A DNA stretch of 64,000 nucleotides from Amycolatopsis japonica (GTDB lineage Bacteria; Actinomycetota; Actinomycetes; Mycobacteriales; Pseudonocardiaceae). The stretch is from positions 2,170,001 to 2,234,000 of the forward strand of contig NZ_CP008953.1 in NCBI RefSeq assembly GCF_000732925.1, written 5' to 3'. The position numbers and the translations under genes were made by a program. Below the pieces are notes generated by a model. The model saw only the letters and a program-made list of their open reading frames with translations. It was not told where the DNA came from and searched no databases. Of this stretch, positions 1-9,740 are shown piece by piece (the stretch's first letter is position 1; each line of letters starts with the position of its first letter).

Positions 1-201
1 GGCGTCGCGGGTCTCGTCGGCGACCTCCGCCGCGTGCAGGAGGGCCTTGGTCGGGATGCAGCCTCGGTGGAGGCACGTCCCGCCAAGCTTGTCCTTTTCG
101 ATCAGGGTGACGGAAAGGCCCAGCTCGGCCGCGCGGAACGCGGCGGCGTAGCCGCCCGATCCGCCACCCAGGATCACAAGGTCGGCGGAGGTGTCGGTCA
201 C
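1..201 (-). CDS. lpdA: Dihydrolipoyl dehydrogenase, N-terminal part (gene runs off the left edge)
   Basis: The first 67 codons are visible, starting at GTG (199-201) behind a GAGGAG ribosome site. The protein opens with a Rossmann FAD-binding stretch ([20 protein letters not shown]) and continues to [16 protein letters not shown], whose CxxxxC pair is the redox-active disulfide of the dihydrolipoyl dehydrogenase family. The enzyme is the E3 component that reoxidises lipoamide in 2-oxoacid dehydrogenase complexes with NAD+. The C-terminal NAD and dimer domains are outside the window. It could be another pyridine nucleotide-disulfide reductase, but the [10 protein letters not shown] motif is typical of E3. 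Confidence 0.9.
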   Translation of the reverse strand, partial: MTDTSADLVILGGGSGGYAAAFRAAELGLSVTLIEKDKLGGTCLHRGCIPTKALLHAAEVADETRDA

Positions 202-382
202 TTCAATAACTCCTCGGCAAGCGGTAGGGGTGGTGCTCTGGCGCCGCTCCGCGCGGTATACGCGCGCGCGGACACTTGCCATCTTGTCACTACGTGTGGA
301 GAGGCTGCGACCTAGGCCGCGTGCTGTGACCCACGGGACACGGTCCACGCGGACCGCCACGCTGAGCACACGCCCGCGTCGG

Positions 383-388
383 GATAAT
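383..388 (+). promoter_or_regulatory. Probable -10 box for the 425-760 gene
   Basis: GATAAT is a close match to the housekeeping -10 hexamer and would start a transcript near 395, giving a leader of about 30 nt to the GTG at 425. No clear -35 is seen. The rest of 202-424 shows no gene. Confidence 0.35.
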
Positions 389-424
389 GGACATCGGACG
401 CGAATGGGAAGTGAGGTGGTCGGA

Positions 425-760
425 GTGGGTCTGTTCGACTCGCTGCGCCGGCGCTCTAAGGGCGGGCAAAAGCCCGGTACGCTGCGGAAAGCCTCGTCAA
501 ACGACTTCAAGCATCTTGAGGACTGGGCGTCGTCACGGACCGGTGTCGAGGCGTACGTGGAGCCGAAGACCAACGTCACCGAGACCACGGTCGTCCTCAT
601 CGCCCATGACGGTGAGTGGACCCGGCGCCGGATCGAGAGCCTGGACGCGGCGCAGCAGTTCGGTCACAAACGGTCGATCCCCGTGTACGAGGTGGCGCGG
701 GTCGGCTACCCGAAGCGGATGCGGGAGTACACCGAGCGGAAGAAGCGCGGCGAAGCCTGA
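425..760 (+). CDS. Conserved actinobacterial hypothetical protein, 111 aa
   Basis: The protein begins [14 protein letters not shown] and is basic at both ends, with a folded-looking centre ([19 protein letters not shown]). I chose GTG 425 because a GAGGT motif lies about 8 nt upstream; an in-frame ATG at 404 is the alternative. No enzyme motif, signal peptide or membrane segment is visible. It is divergent from lpdA and is followed convergently by an SMI1-like gene only 5 nt away. Function unknown. Confidence 0.7.
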   Translation: MGLFDSLRRRSKGGQKPGTLRKASSNDFKHLEDWASSRTGVEAYVEPKTNVTETTVVLIAHDGEWTRRRIESLDAAQQFGHKRSIPVYEVARVGYPKRMREYTERKKRGEA

Positions 761-764
761 CGCC

Positions 765-1748
765 TCACGCGGATTGCGCCAAAAGGAGCAAGTGCCGCTC
801 CAGCAGCGCCCGGAACGTCGGATGCACCGTCGTGCCCAGCGCCGGGTCGATCTCGACCGTCCGCCACTGCTCGCCCGCGGCCGTCAGCAGCACGACGGCC
901 GGTTCCGAGATCACCACGACGCCGCCTTCCGCGCGCAGTTCCGCCGTCCCGAGCAGCCGGGGGAAGACGACGTCCGCGGGAAGGCCGTCGCAGGTCAGGA
1001 GGAATTCGCGGTAGTCGTCGGGCAGCCGGAGCCCGAGCCGTGCCTCGGCCGCGTCGATGGTGCGGAGCGACGCCGCCGGGGGAGCGGTCCCGCCGCCGCG
1101 CAACCGGAGGATGCCCCCGATCATTTCGCGCCAGGAGCCGGTGTCGGGCGGGTAGCGCTCGTACAGCGCCGCGACCAGCGCCCCGGCGCACAGTTCCGTC
1201 CAGTCGCCGAGCCCGAGCGGGTCCGCGCCCGCGGCGAGCCGTGGCGCGAGGCGCCGGGTCGCGGCGAGCACGGCGACGTCGGGGCGGCCCTGTCGCGACG
1301 CGATCTCGGCCCAGCCGTCCAGGTCGCCTCGCGCGACGGCCTCACGCAACCGATCCGGCCGCGACGGCCCGAGATGCGACACGGCCTCGCCGATCGGGGA
1401 GCCGCCGAGCAGACCGTCGAGATCGGACACGCGCCGGGCGAGGTGGTCGTCGTGGGCGCGTTCCTCGGCGTCGAGATCGAGCGGGATCATCGCCGCAGCC
1501 CAGTCCGGGTGCGCTCCCCGCGCTTCGAAGAGCATCGCCCACGCACGGGCTTGCACGGCGCCGGGGATCAGCGCCGTGATCGGGCGTTCGGTGAGCGCGT
1601 GCCAGTGCGTGACCAGCCGGTCGGCGTCCGCCATCGCCCCGGATGCGGCGAACAGCAGCGCCGCGTGCGCGATCCGGTCGTCGAGCGTCGCGTCGTCTCC
1701 GCTGAGCACGTCCCTGATCGCGCCTTCGAGATACGCGTCCCTGTCCAC
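765..1748 (-). CDS. SMI1/KNR4-like protein, 327 aa
   Basis: The C-terminal third carries the SMI1/KNR4 (SUKH) pattern: an AEARLGLRLPDDYREFLLTC stretch, then LGTAEL and a late hydrophobic strand. The N-terminal two thirds are an Ala/Arg-rich helical region with no recognised domain. GTG 1748 is taken as the start because an AAGGT site lies 8 nt upstream and codons before it fall in a palindromic repeat. SUKH proteins are often immunity proteins of contact-dependent toxins, but no toxin gene is adjacent, so the role is open. A second SMI1-like gene lies at 14620-15171. Confidence 0.7.
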   Translation of the reverse strand: MDRDAYLEGAIRDVLSGDDATLDDRIAHAALLFAASGAMADADRLVTHWHALTERPITALIPGAVQARAWAMLFEARGAHPDWAAAMIPLDLDAEERAHDDHLARRVSDLDGLLGGSPIGEAVSHLGPSRPDRLREAVARGDLDGWAEIASRQGRPDVAVLAATRRLAPRLAAGADPLGLGDWTELCAGALVAALYERYPPDTGSWREMIGGILRLRGGGTAPPAASLRTIDAAEARLGLRLPDDYREFLLTCDGLPADVVFPRLLGTAELRAEGGVVVISEPAVVLLTAAGEQWRTVEIDPALGTTVHPTFRALLERHLLLLAQSA

Positions 1749-1768
1749 GGCACCGACCTTGCCATAAA

Positions 1769-1823
1769 GCGCGTGAAGGCCTCCTTCCCTCTGCTCAGCC
1801 GAGGGAAGGAGGCCTTCACGCGC
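1769..1823. repeat. Dispersed palindrome, GTGAAGGCCTCCTTCCCT type
   Basis: This is a perfect inverted repeat with 23-bp arms (1769-1791 and 1801-1823) and a 9-nt loop. The same family occurs at 6491-6549 and 29341-29393. It lies just past the pepA stop, so its transcript would fold as a strong hairpin and probably terminates pepA, although no U-run follows. Confidence 0.85.
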
Positions 1824-1831
1824 GAAAAGGA

Positions 1832-3334
1832 TCAGCCGTTGGCGGCGATGTCCGCGAGGACGGCGGCGATGGTGCGGACCGGGACGCCGGTGCCGCCCTT
1901 GCCGGTGTAGCCCCACGCGCCGGCGGTGTTGAACGACGGGCCCGCGATGTCGATGTGCGCCCAGGGCAGGCCCTCGGTGACGAACTCGCGCAGGAAGATG
2001 CCCGCCGCGAGCATGCCGCCCCAGCGGTGCCCGGTGACGTTGGCCAGGTCGGCGAGACGCGAGTCGAGGTCGGCGCGCAGCTCCTCCGGCAGCGGCATGG
2101 CCCAGCCGCCCTCACCGGTGGCCTGCGCGATCGAAGCGATCCGGTCGCGGAACTCGTCCGAGCCCATGACGCCCGCGGTGCGGTTGCCGAGCGCGACGAC
2201 CTGCGCGCCGGTCAGCGTCGAGGTCTCGATCAGGTAGTCGGGGTTCTCCTCGCCCGCGCGCACGATCGCGTCGGCCAGCACGAGACGGCCTTCGGCGTCG
2301 GTGTTGAGCACCTCGACGGTCTTGCCGCCGTACATGCTGAGCACGTCGCCCGGCCGGTACGAGGTGGCCGAGGGCAGGTTCTCCGCCAGCGGGATGTGCG
2401 CGACGACCTCGAGCGGGTACTTCAGCTTCGCGGCCAGCACCACGGAGGCGAGCACGGCGGCCGCGCCCGACATGTCCGAGGTCATGTGGTCCATGTTCGC
2501 GGCGGGCTTGATCGAGATGCCGCCCGAGTCGAAGGTGATGCCCTTGCCGACCAGCGCGACCTTCTTCGACGCCTTCGCGGGCTTGTAGGCGATGCGCAGC
2601 AGGCGCGGCTGCCGCGACGAACCGCCGCCGACGCCGAGGATGCCGCCGAAGCCCTTGCGCTTCAACGCCTTCTCGTCGAGGACCTCGAAGTCGAGGTTGT
2701 TCGCCTCGGCCAGGGTCTTCGCGCGGTCGGCGAAGGAGGCCGGGAACAGGTCGTTCGGCGGGGTGTTGATCAGGTCGCGGGCGATGATGACCGACTCGGC
2801 GATCAGGGTGGCGGCCTTCAGCGTCGCCTTGTGGTCCTTGGCGGTGCCCTCTTCGGGGCTCACGAAGTCGACCTTCGCGACCGGGCCGTCGCCCTTCTCG
2901 GAGCGGTACTCGGTGAAGTTGTAGGCACCGAGCACGGTGCCCTCGACGGCGGCCTGGAGGTCGATCGCCGACAGCGTGACGAACGCGCGGTCGGTCCCGC
3001 TCAGCGCCCGCGCGGCGGCACCGGCGGCCCGGCGGACCTGCTCGGCGGTGACGCCGTCCGCGCCCGCCTTGCCGAGGCCGACGGCCAGCACGACACCGGC
3101 GGACAGCTTGCCCAGCGTCGGCACCTTGACGACCTCGTCGGCCTTGCCGGAGGCGCCGAGGGTGCCGAGGACCTCGGCGAGCTTGCCGTCGAAGGCGGCG
3201 TCGGCGACGGAGGAACCGGCGGCGAGAGCCAGACCGTCCTCACCCTGCAGGGCGCCGATCACGACGACGTCGGCGCGCGTCTTGGCAAGCGCCGCTTCGG
3301 CGTTCTCGGTCAGGGCAAGCTTCGGCACGGTCAC
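1832..3334 (-). CDS. pepA: Leucyl aminopeptidase (M17 family)
   Basis: The 500-aa protein has the two-domain M17 layout: an N-terminal macro-like domain (about 1-165) and a C-terminal catalytic domain. Metal and active-site signatures are [10 protein letters not shown] (about 264-273) and the hallmark NTDAEGRL (344-351). These enzymes remove N-terminal residues, Leu preferred, using two divalent metal ions in a cytoplasmic hexamer. The ATG at 3334 follows a GAGCC region. The gene is divergent from the membrane-protein gene at 3467 and ends in a palindromic repeat. Confidence 0.95.
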   Translation of the reverse strand: MTVPKLALTENAEAALAKTRADVVVIGALQGEDGLALAAGSSVADAAFDGKLAEVLGTLGASGKADEVVKVPTLGKLSAGVVLAVGLGKAGADGVTAEQVRRAAGAAARALSGTDRAFVTLSAIDLQAAVEGTVLGAYNFTEYRSEKGDGPVAKVDFVSPEEGTAKDHKATLKAATLIAESVIIARDLINTPPNDLFPASFADRAKTLAEANNLDFEVLDEKALKRKGFGGILGVGGGSSRQPRLLRIAYKPAKASKKVALVGKGITFDSGGISIKPAANMDHMTSDMSGAAAVLASVVLAAKLKYPLEVVAHIPLAENLPSATSYRPGDVLSMYGGKTVEVLNTDAEGRLVLADAIVRAGEENPDYLIETSTLTGAQVVALGNRTAGVMGSDEFRDRIASIAQATGEGGWAMPLPEELRADLDSRLADLANVTGHRWGGMLAAGIFLREFVTEGLPWAHIDIAGPSFNTAGAWGYTGKGGTGVPVRTIAAVLADIAANG

Positions 3335-3466
3335 TTCTGGCTCCTCGCGCGTTCGCGGTGGTACCGGGCGGCCGCCCGGTTGGATCGTGAGCCATGCTAA
3401 TGACAGTGGGACCTGGGGGAACAGCGGGGCCGAGCAGGTGACTGGACGAACTGGAAGGGCGACGGC

Positions 3467-4336
3467 GTGCGACTGGCTGGCGGTCTGCTCATCGCCCTGG
3501 CGGTGGGCACCTCTGGAGCGGACTACTGGGTATTCGTCGCGGTCGTCGTCGCGGCCGTCCTCGCCGTCGCCGCGGAGGCGTTGCTGCCGCCGCTGGGCGA
3601 CACCCGGCCCGAGCGGATCGCGGGCTCCGTTTCCCGGCTGGGCCTGGTCCTGGTCTTCGCGACGACGTTCGGGCAGTACGTCTTCCCGTCCGCGCCGGGA
3701 GCCGCCGCCGCGGTGTTCGCCGCCGTGGTGACCGTCGCCGACCTGGCCGGAGTCCGTCTCGGCGACTACGCCGCCCGCTGGGTCACCGGGCTGTCGCTGG
3801 CCGCCGCCGCGTCGCTGATCGCGATCTGCGTGGGCATTCCGCCGTTGGCGCAGTTCATCGCGCCGGATCCGCCGTCGGTGCCCGGTCTCGGCCTCGCCGT
3901 GCTGGTACTGCTGCCGTTCCTGCTGCCCCGCCGCCCCGGCGCCGGCCGGGCCGCCGCGGTGGGCGCGGTGGCCGTCGCGATCACGGCCGTCGCCCTCTAC
4001 CAGCTGGGACCGATCCGGCTGGGGCTTTCGGCGACCTCGTTCCGCGAGCTCCTCGCCGCGGCCGACGCGGTCTCCCTGCTGCCGGTGCTGACCGTGGTGG
4101 CCGCCGTGGTGACCGTGCCCGTCGCGATCGACGCCTTCACCGAGGGCAGGGAACGGCTTTCCCCGGAACGTCCGAAGGCGACACTCGCTTGTGGACTGAT
4201 CGTGGCCGTCGCCGCCTTCTTCGCTGGGCCGGTCGTGGCCCTCGCGCTCGCGGGAGTGGGAACGCTCGCCGAACTGGTTCTGCGGGTCCGCGCCCGTCGG
4301 TACCGTTCGAAGAGTGACCGTTCAAGGCGTGCATGA
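3467..4336 (+). CDS. Polytopic membrane protein of unknown function, 289 aa
   Basis: The GTG start has a GGAAGGG ribosome site upstream. Almost the whole length is hydrophobic, with roughly nine to ten membrane segments rich in Ala, Val and Leu, and a basic C-terminal tail ending [15 protein letters not shown]. No transporter signature is recognised. Its 3' end overlaps the next gene by 23 nt, so the two are probably translated from one message. Confidence 0.75.
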   Translation: MRLAGGLLIALAVGTSGADYWVFVAVVVAAVLAVAAEALLPPLGDTRPERIAGSVSRLGLVLVFATTFGQYVFPSAPGAAAAVFAAVVTVADLAGVRLGDYAARWVTGLSLAAAASLIAICVGIPPLAQFIAPDPPSVPGLGLAVLVLLPFLLPRRPGAGRAAAVGAVAVAITAVALYQLGPIRLGLSATSFRELLAAADAVSLLPVLTVVAAVVTVPVAIDAFTEGRERLSPERPKATLACGLIVAVAAFFAGPVVALALAGVGTLAELVLRVRARRYRSKSDRSRRA

Positions 4337-4955
4337 TCCTCTCTGGACCCCGGGCGACACGGTCGTCGAACGTTTCCTGCGACCGGACGGCTCGATCGGC
4401 CAGCACCACCCGCTGCGTGTCATCGCCGACGACGGCACCGTGCTGCTCGGCTGGCTGCCCGCGGACACCCCGATCGTCGGCAGCAGGCTCGCCGACGGAC
4501 GGCTCTTTCGTGAAGCGCCCCTGGAAGAGCGGTTCCGGGTGCCGAGGGTGCGCGTGGCCGATTTCTGGCGCGACACGTCGACGCTGCGCCGCATCGCCGA
4601 CGACGAATGGTCCTCGGTCTGGTGGTTCTTCGACGCCGACGGCCACTTCCTGAACTGGTACGTCAACCTCGAGGTCCCGCTGGGGCGCACGCCGTCCGGT
4701 CCCGACCGGATCGACGGCATCCTCGACGTCGCCGTGGAGCCCGGCGGGCGCTGGCAGTGGAAGGACGAGGACGAGGCCGAGGAGGCCGTCCTCGCCGGCC
4801 GCATCACCGCGGGTCAGCTCGAACGCCTGCGCGCCGAGGGTGAGCGGATCGGGGCGCTCGCGGACGCCGGGCGGTTCCCCTTCGACGGGACGTGGACCGA
4901 CTTCCGGCCCGACCCGGACTGGCCCGCGCCCGGCCTCCCCGACGGGTTGCTCTAG
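4314..4955 (+). CDS. DUF402 (FomD-like) protein, 213 aa
   Basis: The DUF402 core is visible in the second half: [20 protein letters not shown] followed by the acidic stretch [18 protein letters not shown]. Family members include the nucleoside-diphosphate phosphatase Ntdp and FomD, which hydrolyse phosphoanhydride bonds with metal ions held by conserved Asp, Glu and Tyr. The true substrate here is unknown. It overlaps the preceding membrane-protein gene by 23 nt and converges on a small membrane-protein gene, the stops overlapping by 4 nt. Confidence 0.8.
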   Translation: MTVQGVHDPLWTPGDTVVERFLRPDGSIGQHHPLRVIADDGTVLLGWLPADTPIVGSRLADGRLFREAPLEERFRVPRVRVADFWRDTSTLRRIADDEWSSVWWFFDADGHFLNWYVNLEVPLGRTPSGPDRIDGILDVAVEPGGRWQWKDEDEAEEAVLAGRITAGQLERLRAEGERIGALADAGRFPFDGTWTDFRPDPDWPAPGLPDGLL

Positions 4956-5263
4956 CTCACCTGCAGAAGCAGGAGCAGCACCAGCACGACGTTGATCACC
5001 GTGAGGACGACCACCGACTTGGTGGACAGCTCACGCGGGAACACCTTGCCGTGGATGTGCTTCCACCAGAAGATGCCGAAGAACCCGGCGATCAGGCCGA
5101 GGAACGCGCCGAAGCCGCTGTCGAGCAGGGCCCAGCCGTCCATCATCAGCACGCCGGTGCCGAAGGTGAGCAGCACGGCCGTCACGAAGGTCTTGACGTC
5201 GGCCCCCTTGCCGGGAGCGGCGGGAGCGGCCGGGTGAGCGGGCTGCATCTGGTTGTACGTCAC
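4952..5263 (-). CDS. Small membrane protein, 103 aa
   Basis: A Pro/Ala-rich N-terminus (MQPAHPAAPAAPGKG) is followed by three hydrophobic segments, the last being [20 protein letters not shown] at the C-terminus. The GTG start lies 118 nt from the divergent ilvE start. No family recognised. It is probably an integral membrane protein of about three helices. Confidence 0.65.
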   Translation of the reverse strand: MTYNQMQPAHPAAPAAPGKGADVKTFVTAVLLTFGTGVLMMDGWALLDSGFGAFLGLIAGFFGIFWWKHIHGKVFPRELSTKSVVVLTVINVVLVLLLLLQVS

Positions 5264-5367
5264 GCCGCCATCCTAGGGGCGCGACCCCTCGCGTGTTCGT
5301 CGTGACGGACAGATCGAGGGAGGTAAAGATATGCGGACGTCCGACTAACGTGGGTCCGACCAAGCGT

Positions 5368-5373
5368 TATCGT
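5368..5373 (+). promoter_or_regulatory. Possible -10 box for leaderless ilvE
   Basis: TATCGT fits the actinobacterial TAnnnT -10 pattern and ends 7 nt before the ilvE ATG, which has no Shine-Dalgarno sequence. A small palindrome CGGACGTCCG lies about 25 nt further upstream and could be an operator. Confidence 0.35.
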
Positions 5374-5380
5374 CTTAGGC

Positions 5381-6484
5381 ATGACGACCTCGACGCAGTT
5401 CAACCACCTCCCGCACCCGAGCCCCGCGAGCCCGGAACGCGTCGCGGACGTATTGGCCGCACCCGGTTTCGGGTTGCACTTCACCGACCACATGGTGACC
5501 GTGAAATGGAGCGCCGAGCAGGGCTGGCACGACGCGACCGTCGGGCCGTACGCGCCCTTCTCGCTCGACCCGGCCACCTCCGTGCTGCACTACGGCCAGG
5601 CGATCTTCGAAGGCCTCAAAGCGTACCGCCAGCCCGACGGCACGATCGCGGCGTTCCGCCCCGACGCGAACGCGATCCGCTTCCGCAACTCGGCCGAGCG
5701 CCTCGCCATGCCGCAGCTGCCGGTGGAGACCTTCCTCGACTCGATCCGCGAGCTGATCGCGGTCGACAGCCGCTGGGTGCCGACGAAGCCGGGCGAGTCG
5801 CTGTACCTGCGGCCGTTCATGATCTCCACCGAGGCCGGGCTCGGCGTCAACCGGCCCGCGAACGAGTACCTCTACGCGCTGATCGGCTCGCCCGCGGGCT
5901 CGTACTTCTCCGGCGGCGTGAAGCCGGTGAGCGTGTGGCTCTCGACCGAGTACGTGCGCGCCGTCCCCGGCGGCACCGGCGAGGCGAAATGCGCGGGCAA
6001 CTACGCGGCGTCCTTCGTCGCGCAGGCGCAGGCCGTGGAGAAGGGCTGCGACCAGGTCGTGTGGCTCGACGCGGTCGAGCGGCACTGGGTCGAGGAGATG
6101 GGCGGGATGAACCTGTTCTTCGTCTTCGGGTCCGGTGACGAAGCCCGCGTCGTGACCCCGGAACTGACCGGCTCGCTGCTGCCGGGCGTGACCCGCAAGT
6201 CGCTGCTGGAGCTGGCGAAGTCCTTCGGGCACCACGTCGAGGAGCGGCGCATCTCCACCGAGGAGTGGGAGAAGGCGGCGGCTTCGGGTGAGCTGACCGA
6301 GGTGTTCGCCTGCGGGACCGCGGCGGTCATCACGCCGGTCGGGCACGTGAAGCACGCGGGCGGCGAGTTCTCCGTCGCGGGCGGGCAGCCCGGCGAGCTG
6401 ACGATGAAGCTGCGCGGCGCGCTGACCGGGATCCAGGAGGGCACCCGGCAGGCTCCGGAAGGCTGGATGTACCCGCTGGGCTAG
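5381..6484 (+). CDS. ilvE: Branched-chain amino acid aminotransferase
   Basis: At 367 aa it has the length and motifs of class IV PLP aminotransferases: the [10 protein letters not shown] stretch near residue 70, the PLP-lysine region around [19 protein letters not shown], and [12 protein letters not shown] followed by [13 protein letters not shown]. It catalyses the last step of Leu, Ile and Val synthesis with glutamate as amino donor. The ATG has no ribosome site and a -10-like box 7 nt upstream, so the mRNA may be leaderless. In M. tuberculosis the orthologue also lies near pepB and cobT. Confidence 0.95.
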   Translation: MTTSTQFNHLPHPSPASPERVADVLAAPGFGLHFTDHMVTVKWSAEQGWHDATVGPYAPFSLDPATSVLHYGQAIFEGLKAYRQPDGTIAAFRPDANAIRFRNSAERLAMPQLPVETFLDSIRELIAVDSRWVPTKPGESLYLRPFMISTEAGLGVNRPANEYLYALIGSPAGSYFSGGVKPVSVWLSTEYVRAVPGGTGEAKCAGNYAASFVAQAQAVEKGCDQVVWLDAVERHWVEEMGGMNLFFVFGSGDEARVVTPELTGSLLPGVTRKSLLELAKSFGHHVEERRISTEEWEKAAASGELTEVFACGTAAVITPVGHVKHAGGEFSVAGGQPGELTMKLRGALTGIQEGTRQAPEGWMYPLG

Positions 6485-6490
6485 CGCCCC

Positions 6491-6549
6491 AAGTCCGTGA
6501 AGGCCCCCTTCCCTACCTTGAGCGTAGGGAAGGGGGCCTTCACGGACTT
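6491..6549. repeat. Dispersed palindrome, 26-bp perfect arms
   Basis: Arms 6491-6516 and 6524-6549 are exact complements around a 7-nt loop. It belongs to the same family as 1769-1823 and 29341-29393 (core GTGAAGGCCCCCTTCCCT). It lies between convergent ilvE and cobT, where it can act as a bidirectional terminator. Confidence 0.9.
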
Positions 6550-6550
6550 A

Positions 6551-6572
6551 CGCATTTAGAGGACTAAATGCG
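6551..6572. repeat. Short palindrome CGCATTTAG-AGGA-CTAAATGCG
   Basis: Nine-bp arms flank AGGA. Relatives with the same core lie at 19451-19472, 47975-47998 and 48018-48039. This copy sits directly against the larger repeat and 8 nt from the cobT stop codon. Confidence 0.8.
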
Positions 6573-6580
6573 GCGTGGGG

Positions 6581-7657
6581 TCAGGCGGAAGGGGTTTCGA
6601 TCAGCGGCCCGCTGACCCCGGCCTGCTCGTGGGTGGCCATCTCCGCGAGCACCCGCGTCGCCATGAACACCAGCGGCAGCGCCACGACGGCACCCGTTCC
6701 CTCGCCGAGGCGTACGTCCAGGTCCAGGATCGGCTCCAGGTCGAGGTGTTCCAGTGCCAGCGCATGCGCGGGTTCGCCGCCGCGCTGGCCCGCGGTCCAC
6801 CACTGCCGCGCGCCCGGGACGAGTTCCTCGGCGACCAGCGCGGCCGCGGAGGCGACCAGGCCGTCCAGGATCACCGGCGTCTTCCGCAGCGAGGCCTGCG
6901 CGAGGAAACCCGCCATCGCGGCGATGTCCGCGCCGGCGGCGGTGCGCAGCAGCGCGACCGGGTCGGCCAGCACGGTCCTCGCCCGCCGCAGCGCGTCACG
7001 GACCGCCGCGGCCTTGCGCATCCAGGCGTTGTCGTCGATACCGGAACCGCGGCCGACGACGGCCACCGGTTCGCTCCCGGTCAGCGCCGCGACCAGTACC
7101 GAGGCCGGGGTGCTGTTCCCGATCCCGAGGTCGCCCGCGATGAGCAGGTCGGCCCCGCCGTCGACCTCGGCGTCGGCGATCGCCCGGCCCGCGCGGACCG
7201 CGGCATGCGCCTCTTCGTCGGTCAGCGCGTCTTCGACGTCGATCGAGCCGGATCCGCGCCGCACCTTGAACTCGCCGATCGACCGCGTCGCGGGGGCGTC
7301 GCTGTCGACGGCCATGTCGACGACCCGGACGCTCGCGCCCGCCGAGGCGGCCAGGACGTTGATGGCCGCGCCACCGGTCAGCATGCTTCCGACGAGTTGC
7401 GCGGTGACCTCACCCGGATAAGCAGAGACGCCCTTCGCGGCGACACCGTGGTCCCCGGCGAAGACCACGACCCGCGGCCGCGTGAACGGCCGCGGCGGCG
7501 ACTGGCCCTGGCAGGCCGCGACCCAGACGCCCAGTTCTTCGAGCCTGCCCAGCGAACCGGCCGGTTTGATCAGTTTCGTGTGCAGGGCGATCGCCGCCGA
7601 ACGCGCGTGTTCATCAGGCTGCTCGACTTCGGCGAACTCGAGGTTTTCGTAGTCCAA
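6581..7657 (-). CDS. cobT: Nicotinate-nucleotide-dimethylbenzimidazole phosphoribosyltransferase
   Basis: The 358-aa protein makes alpha-ribazole 5'-phosphate for the lower ligand of cobalamin. Recognisable CobT features are [15 protein letters not shown] near residue 30, [31 protein letters not shown], and near the C-terminus [16 protein letters not shown], which contains the catalytic Glu of the family. The start is taken as TTG 7657 (MDYENLEF), with a G-rich site just upstream; the frame stays open well beyond it, but those codons do not look like CobT. It is divergent from the IspD-like gene. Confidence 0.93.
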   Translation of the reverse strand: MDYENLEFAEVEQPDEHARSAAIALHTKLIKPAGSLGRLEELGVWVAACQGQSPPRPFTRPRVVVFAGDHGVAAKGVSAYPGEVTAQLVGSMLTGGAAINVLAASAGASVRVVDMAVDSDAPATRSIGEFKVRRGSGSIDVEDALTDEEAHAAVRAGRAIADAEVDGGADLLIAGDLGIGNSTPASVLVAALTGSEPVAVVGRGSGIDDNAWMRKAAAVRDALRRARTVLADPVALLRTAAGADIAAMAGFLAQASLRKTPVILDGLVASAAALVAEELVPGARQWWTAGQRGGEPAHALALEHLDLEPILDLDVRLGEGTGAVVALPLVFMATRVLAEMATHEQAGVSGPLIETPSA

Positions 7658-7726
7658 CGCCCTGCCCCTTCGGATCGCTTTGGTGGCCGGGCCCAACCTA
7701 CCCACCCGGCTGTGCCAGAGTTGCCT

Positions 7727-8419
7727 GTGGCTCAGACGAAGGCCGCCGGGGTGGTGCTCGCGAGCGGAGCGGGTACCCGGGTCGGCGCGAAGCTCAACAA
7801 GGTCTATCTGCCGGTGGCGGGCAAACGGGTCGTCGCGTGGTCGCTCGACGCCTTCGCGCGCGTGCCCGGAATCGACGTGCTCGTGCTGGTCATCCGGCCG
7901 CAGGACACCGAACTCGCGCACGAGGTGCTCGCCGCGCATCCGGGCGAGGTCGAACTCGTCCACGGCGGCGCGACACGGCAGGGTTCGGAGCTGAACGCCT
8001 TGCGCCACATGGCTTCCCGCATCGAGAGCGGTGAGATCGACGCGGTACTGCTGCACGACGCGGCCCGCCCGCTCGTCACCCCGGAACTGATCGCGGACGT
8101 CCTCGACGGCACGCGGCGCCATGGGGGAGTGGTGCCCGGCGTCGCGGCGGACGACATCGTGCGCGTCGACGGCGACACCGTTTCCGGTGCGCTGCCCGGG
8201 GCGATCAGGGTGCAGACACCGCAGGGTTTCCGCGCCGCCCCGTTGCTCGAGGCGTACGAAACGGCCGAGCGTGAGGGTTTCGTCGGCACGGACACGTCTT
8301 CGTGCATGGAAAGGTTCTCCGCGCTGCCGGTGCGGTGGGTTCCGGGCAGCGCGGAGAACCTCAAGATCACCTACCCGCACGACCTCGTTGTCGCCGAGCA
8401 GGTGATCGGCCGAGGTTAG
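7727..8419 (+). CDS. ispD: IspD-family cytidylyltransferase
   Basis: The 230-aa protein carries the IspD set: an N-terminal nucleotide-binding loop ([21 protein letters not shown]), [30 protein letters not shown] and [16 protein letters not shown]. IspD makes CDP-methylerythritol in the MEP isoprenoid pathway. The loop is divergent (ASGAGTRVG and NKVYLP rather than AAGxGxRM and PKQYLP) and no ispF follows, so it may be a second, specialised paralogue. The start is uncertain: GTG 7712, TTG 7721 and GTG 7727 are in frame. I chose 7727 because about five residues normally precede the first strand. Confidence 0.8.
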   Translation: MAQTKAAGVVLASGAGTRVGAKLNKVYLPVAGKRVVAWSLDAFARVPGIDVLVLVIRPQDTELAHEVLAAHPGEVELVHGGATRQGSELNALRHMASRIESGEIDAVLLHDAARPLVTPELIADVLDGTRRHGGVVPGVAADDIVRVDGDTVSGALPGAIRVQTPQGFRAAPLLEAYETAEREGFVGTDTSSCMERFSALPVRWVPGSAENLKITYPHDLVVAEQVIGRG

Positions 8420-8820
8420 GGATCTCCCTGGTCGGCCTTGGTCGGTATGGCGGGCAGGACGGTGACCGGCCGTCGCGCCTCCATCGGGATCACGCAGTCC
8501 GGATGTGGTTGCAGCAGCTGGATCGGCGCGGCGGTGTCGCCGGGCGGCGGAATGGTGAGCACGGCGCGCAGGGTCCAGTCGGCCGTCGAGTGGTACTGCC
8601 AGGACACGAGCGCCGGCCGGAAGACGTCGGTGTCGGCGACCGTGGTGACGCGGAAGGCGCTCGCCCGTTCTTCCCCGCGGAGGATGAGGACGTCGGCGCA
8701 GGTGTCCCACTGGAACACCGCGGCACAGACCTCCGGCTCCTCCCGGGGGCCGAAGATGTAGACGACCCACCGGCGTCTTCGAAGCTCTTCGAGCAGTTCG
8801 TCGATGCTCAGATGGTTCAT
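8416..8820 (-). CDS. Hypothetical protein, 134 aa
   Basis: It begins [18 protein letters not shown] with a GGGG ribosome site, and contains beta-rich stretches ([40 protein letters not shown]). No signal peptide or membrane segment is visible and no family recognised. Its stop overlaps the ispD-like stop by 4 nt. Confidence 0.6.
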   Translation of the reverse strand: MNHLSIDELLEELRRRRWVVYIFGPREEPEVCAAVFQWDTCADVLILRGEERASAFRVTTVADTDVFRPALVSWQYHSTADWTLRAVLTIPPPGDTAAPIQLLQPHPDCVIPMEARRPVTVLPAIPTKADQGDP

Positions 8821-8862
8821 CGAGCCCCCCAACGGGTTTCGGGAACTTCTCGGAGAGTAACA

Positions 8863-8878
8863 GGTGTACTAGAGCACC
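8863..8878. promoter_or_regulatory. Candidate GntR operator 1
   Basis: GGTGTACTAGAGCACC is an imperfect palindrome of the form GGTGnnCTAGnnCACC. GntR/HutC regulators commonly bind CTAG-centred palindromes. It is the best of three related sites upstream of the gntR gene at 8991. Confidence 0.55.
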
Positions 8879-8886
8879 GTCCAGAA

Positions 8887-8902
8887 TGTGTACTAGTACG
8901 TA
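8887..8902. promoter_or_regulatory. Candidate GntR operator 2
   Basis: This site contains GTACTAGTAC (8890-8899), a perfect palindrome. Its CTAG centre is 24 bp from that of operator 1. Confidence 0.5.
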
Positions 8903-8941
8903 ATAATGGGGTGTGAGCAGGATCCTTGGTGCTCGCCCATT

Positions 8942-8957
8942 GGTGTGCTAGAACGCT
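8942..8957. promoter_or_regulatory. Candidate GntR operator 3 (weak)
   Basis: GGTGTGCTAGAACGCT shares the GGTGTnCTAGAnC left half with operator 1. Its centre is 55 bp from operator 2 and about 40 bp before the gntR start. Confidence 0.35.
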
Positions 8958-8990
8958 TGTGCGCACCGCGCGACCTTGTGAGGAGTCACC

Positions 8991-9740
8991 TTGCCCGCCG
9001 TCGATCGACCCGAACCGCCGTATCTCCAGATCGCGGGGAACATTCGCGACGACATCGTTTCGGGCAGGCTCAAGGAAGGCGACGCGGTTCCGTCCGCGCG
9101 CGAGATCGCCAGGAACTGGAACGTCGCGATGGCGACGGCGATGAAGGTGCTTTCGACACTTCGCGCCGAAGGTCTGGTCCGCGCGGTACGCGGGATCGGG
9201 ACAGTGGTGCAGACCAGGGCGCTGCATCGGTCCGCGCACGATCGGACGATCTCGATCGCGCGAACCGGCAAGGTCTATCCGCCGGGCCACTACGCGAAAA
9301 TCCGCGAAGCTGGCCTCCTGCCTGCGCCGGACAGGGTGGCGGGCGCGCTCGGAATCGATGAAGGTGCTCCGGTGATCCGGCGGCGAAGGACCACGTACGC
9401 GGCCGAAGGCAGGCCGGTGTCGACGTCGGTTTCGTGGTTCGACGGAGCTGTCGCGTCGAAGGCGCCTTTGCTGTTCGAGCCGGTGCGGATCGTCGAAGGC
9501 ACGGTCAAATACGTGGCGGACCGGACGGGCCGGGTACTGACCGCGACTCATTCTCAGCACGCCGCGGGGCTGGCGGGTGCCGAGGAGGCGGCGGAACTCG
9601 GCGTGGCCGAAGGTTCGGCGATTCTGTTGAGTCGCAACAGGTTCTTGTCCGCCGAGGGTGACGTACTCGAGTACGGCGAATCGGCGGCCTTGCCGGGCCA
9701 CTGGATTTTCTACGAATACAACATCGAGGACGGGGCATGA
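8991..9740 (+). CDS. GntR-family regulator, HutC/UTRA subfamily
   Basis: The 249-aa protein has a winged helix-turn-helix at about 10-80 (PPYLQIAGNIRDDIVSGRLK, then PSAREIARNWNVAMATAMKVL) and a UTRA ligand-binding domain from about 95 (VIRRRRTTYAAEGRPVSTSVSW, ILLSRNRFLSAEGDVLEYGE). The TTG start follows GAGGAG at 6 nt. Its stop overlaps the purC start (ATGA), so the two are translationally coupled. Three CTAG-centred palindromes upstream suggest autoregulation, hence control of purC. The ligand is unknown; a purine-pathway metabolite is an inference from context only. Confidence 0.9.
   Translation: MPAVDRPEPPYLQIAGNIRDDIVSGRLKEGDAVPSAREIARNWNVAMATAMKVLSTLRAEGLVRAVRGIGTVVQTRALHRSAHDRTISIARTGKVYPPGHYAKIREAGLLPAPDRVAGALGIDEGAPVIRRRRTTYAAEGRPVSTSVSWFDGAVASKAPLLFEPVRIVEGTVKYVADRTGRVLTATHSQHAAGLAGAEEAAELGVAEGSAILLSRNRFLSAEGDVLEYGESAALPGHWIFYEYNIEDGA

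Noticed and set aside
765..1748. SMI1-like gene as the immunity gene of a contact-dependent toxin
   Set aside because: No toxin, WXG or polymorphic-toxin gene is adjacent, so the role was not assigned.
387..1910. Long plus-strand open frame across the SMI1-like gene
   Set aside because: Arg/Pro-rich composition typical of an antisense shadow; the minus-strand frame has the SMI1 motif.
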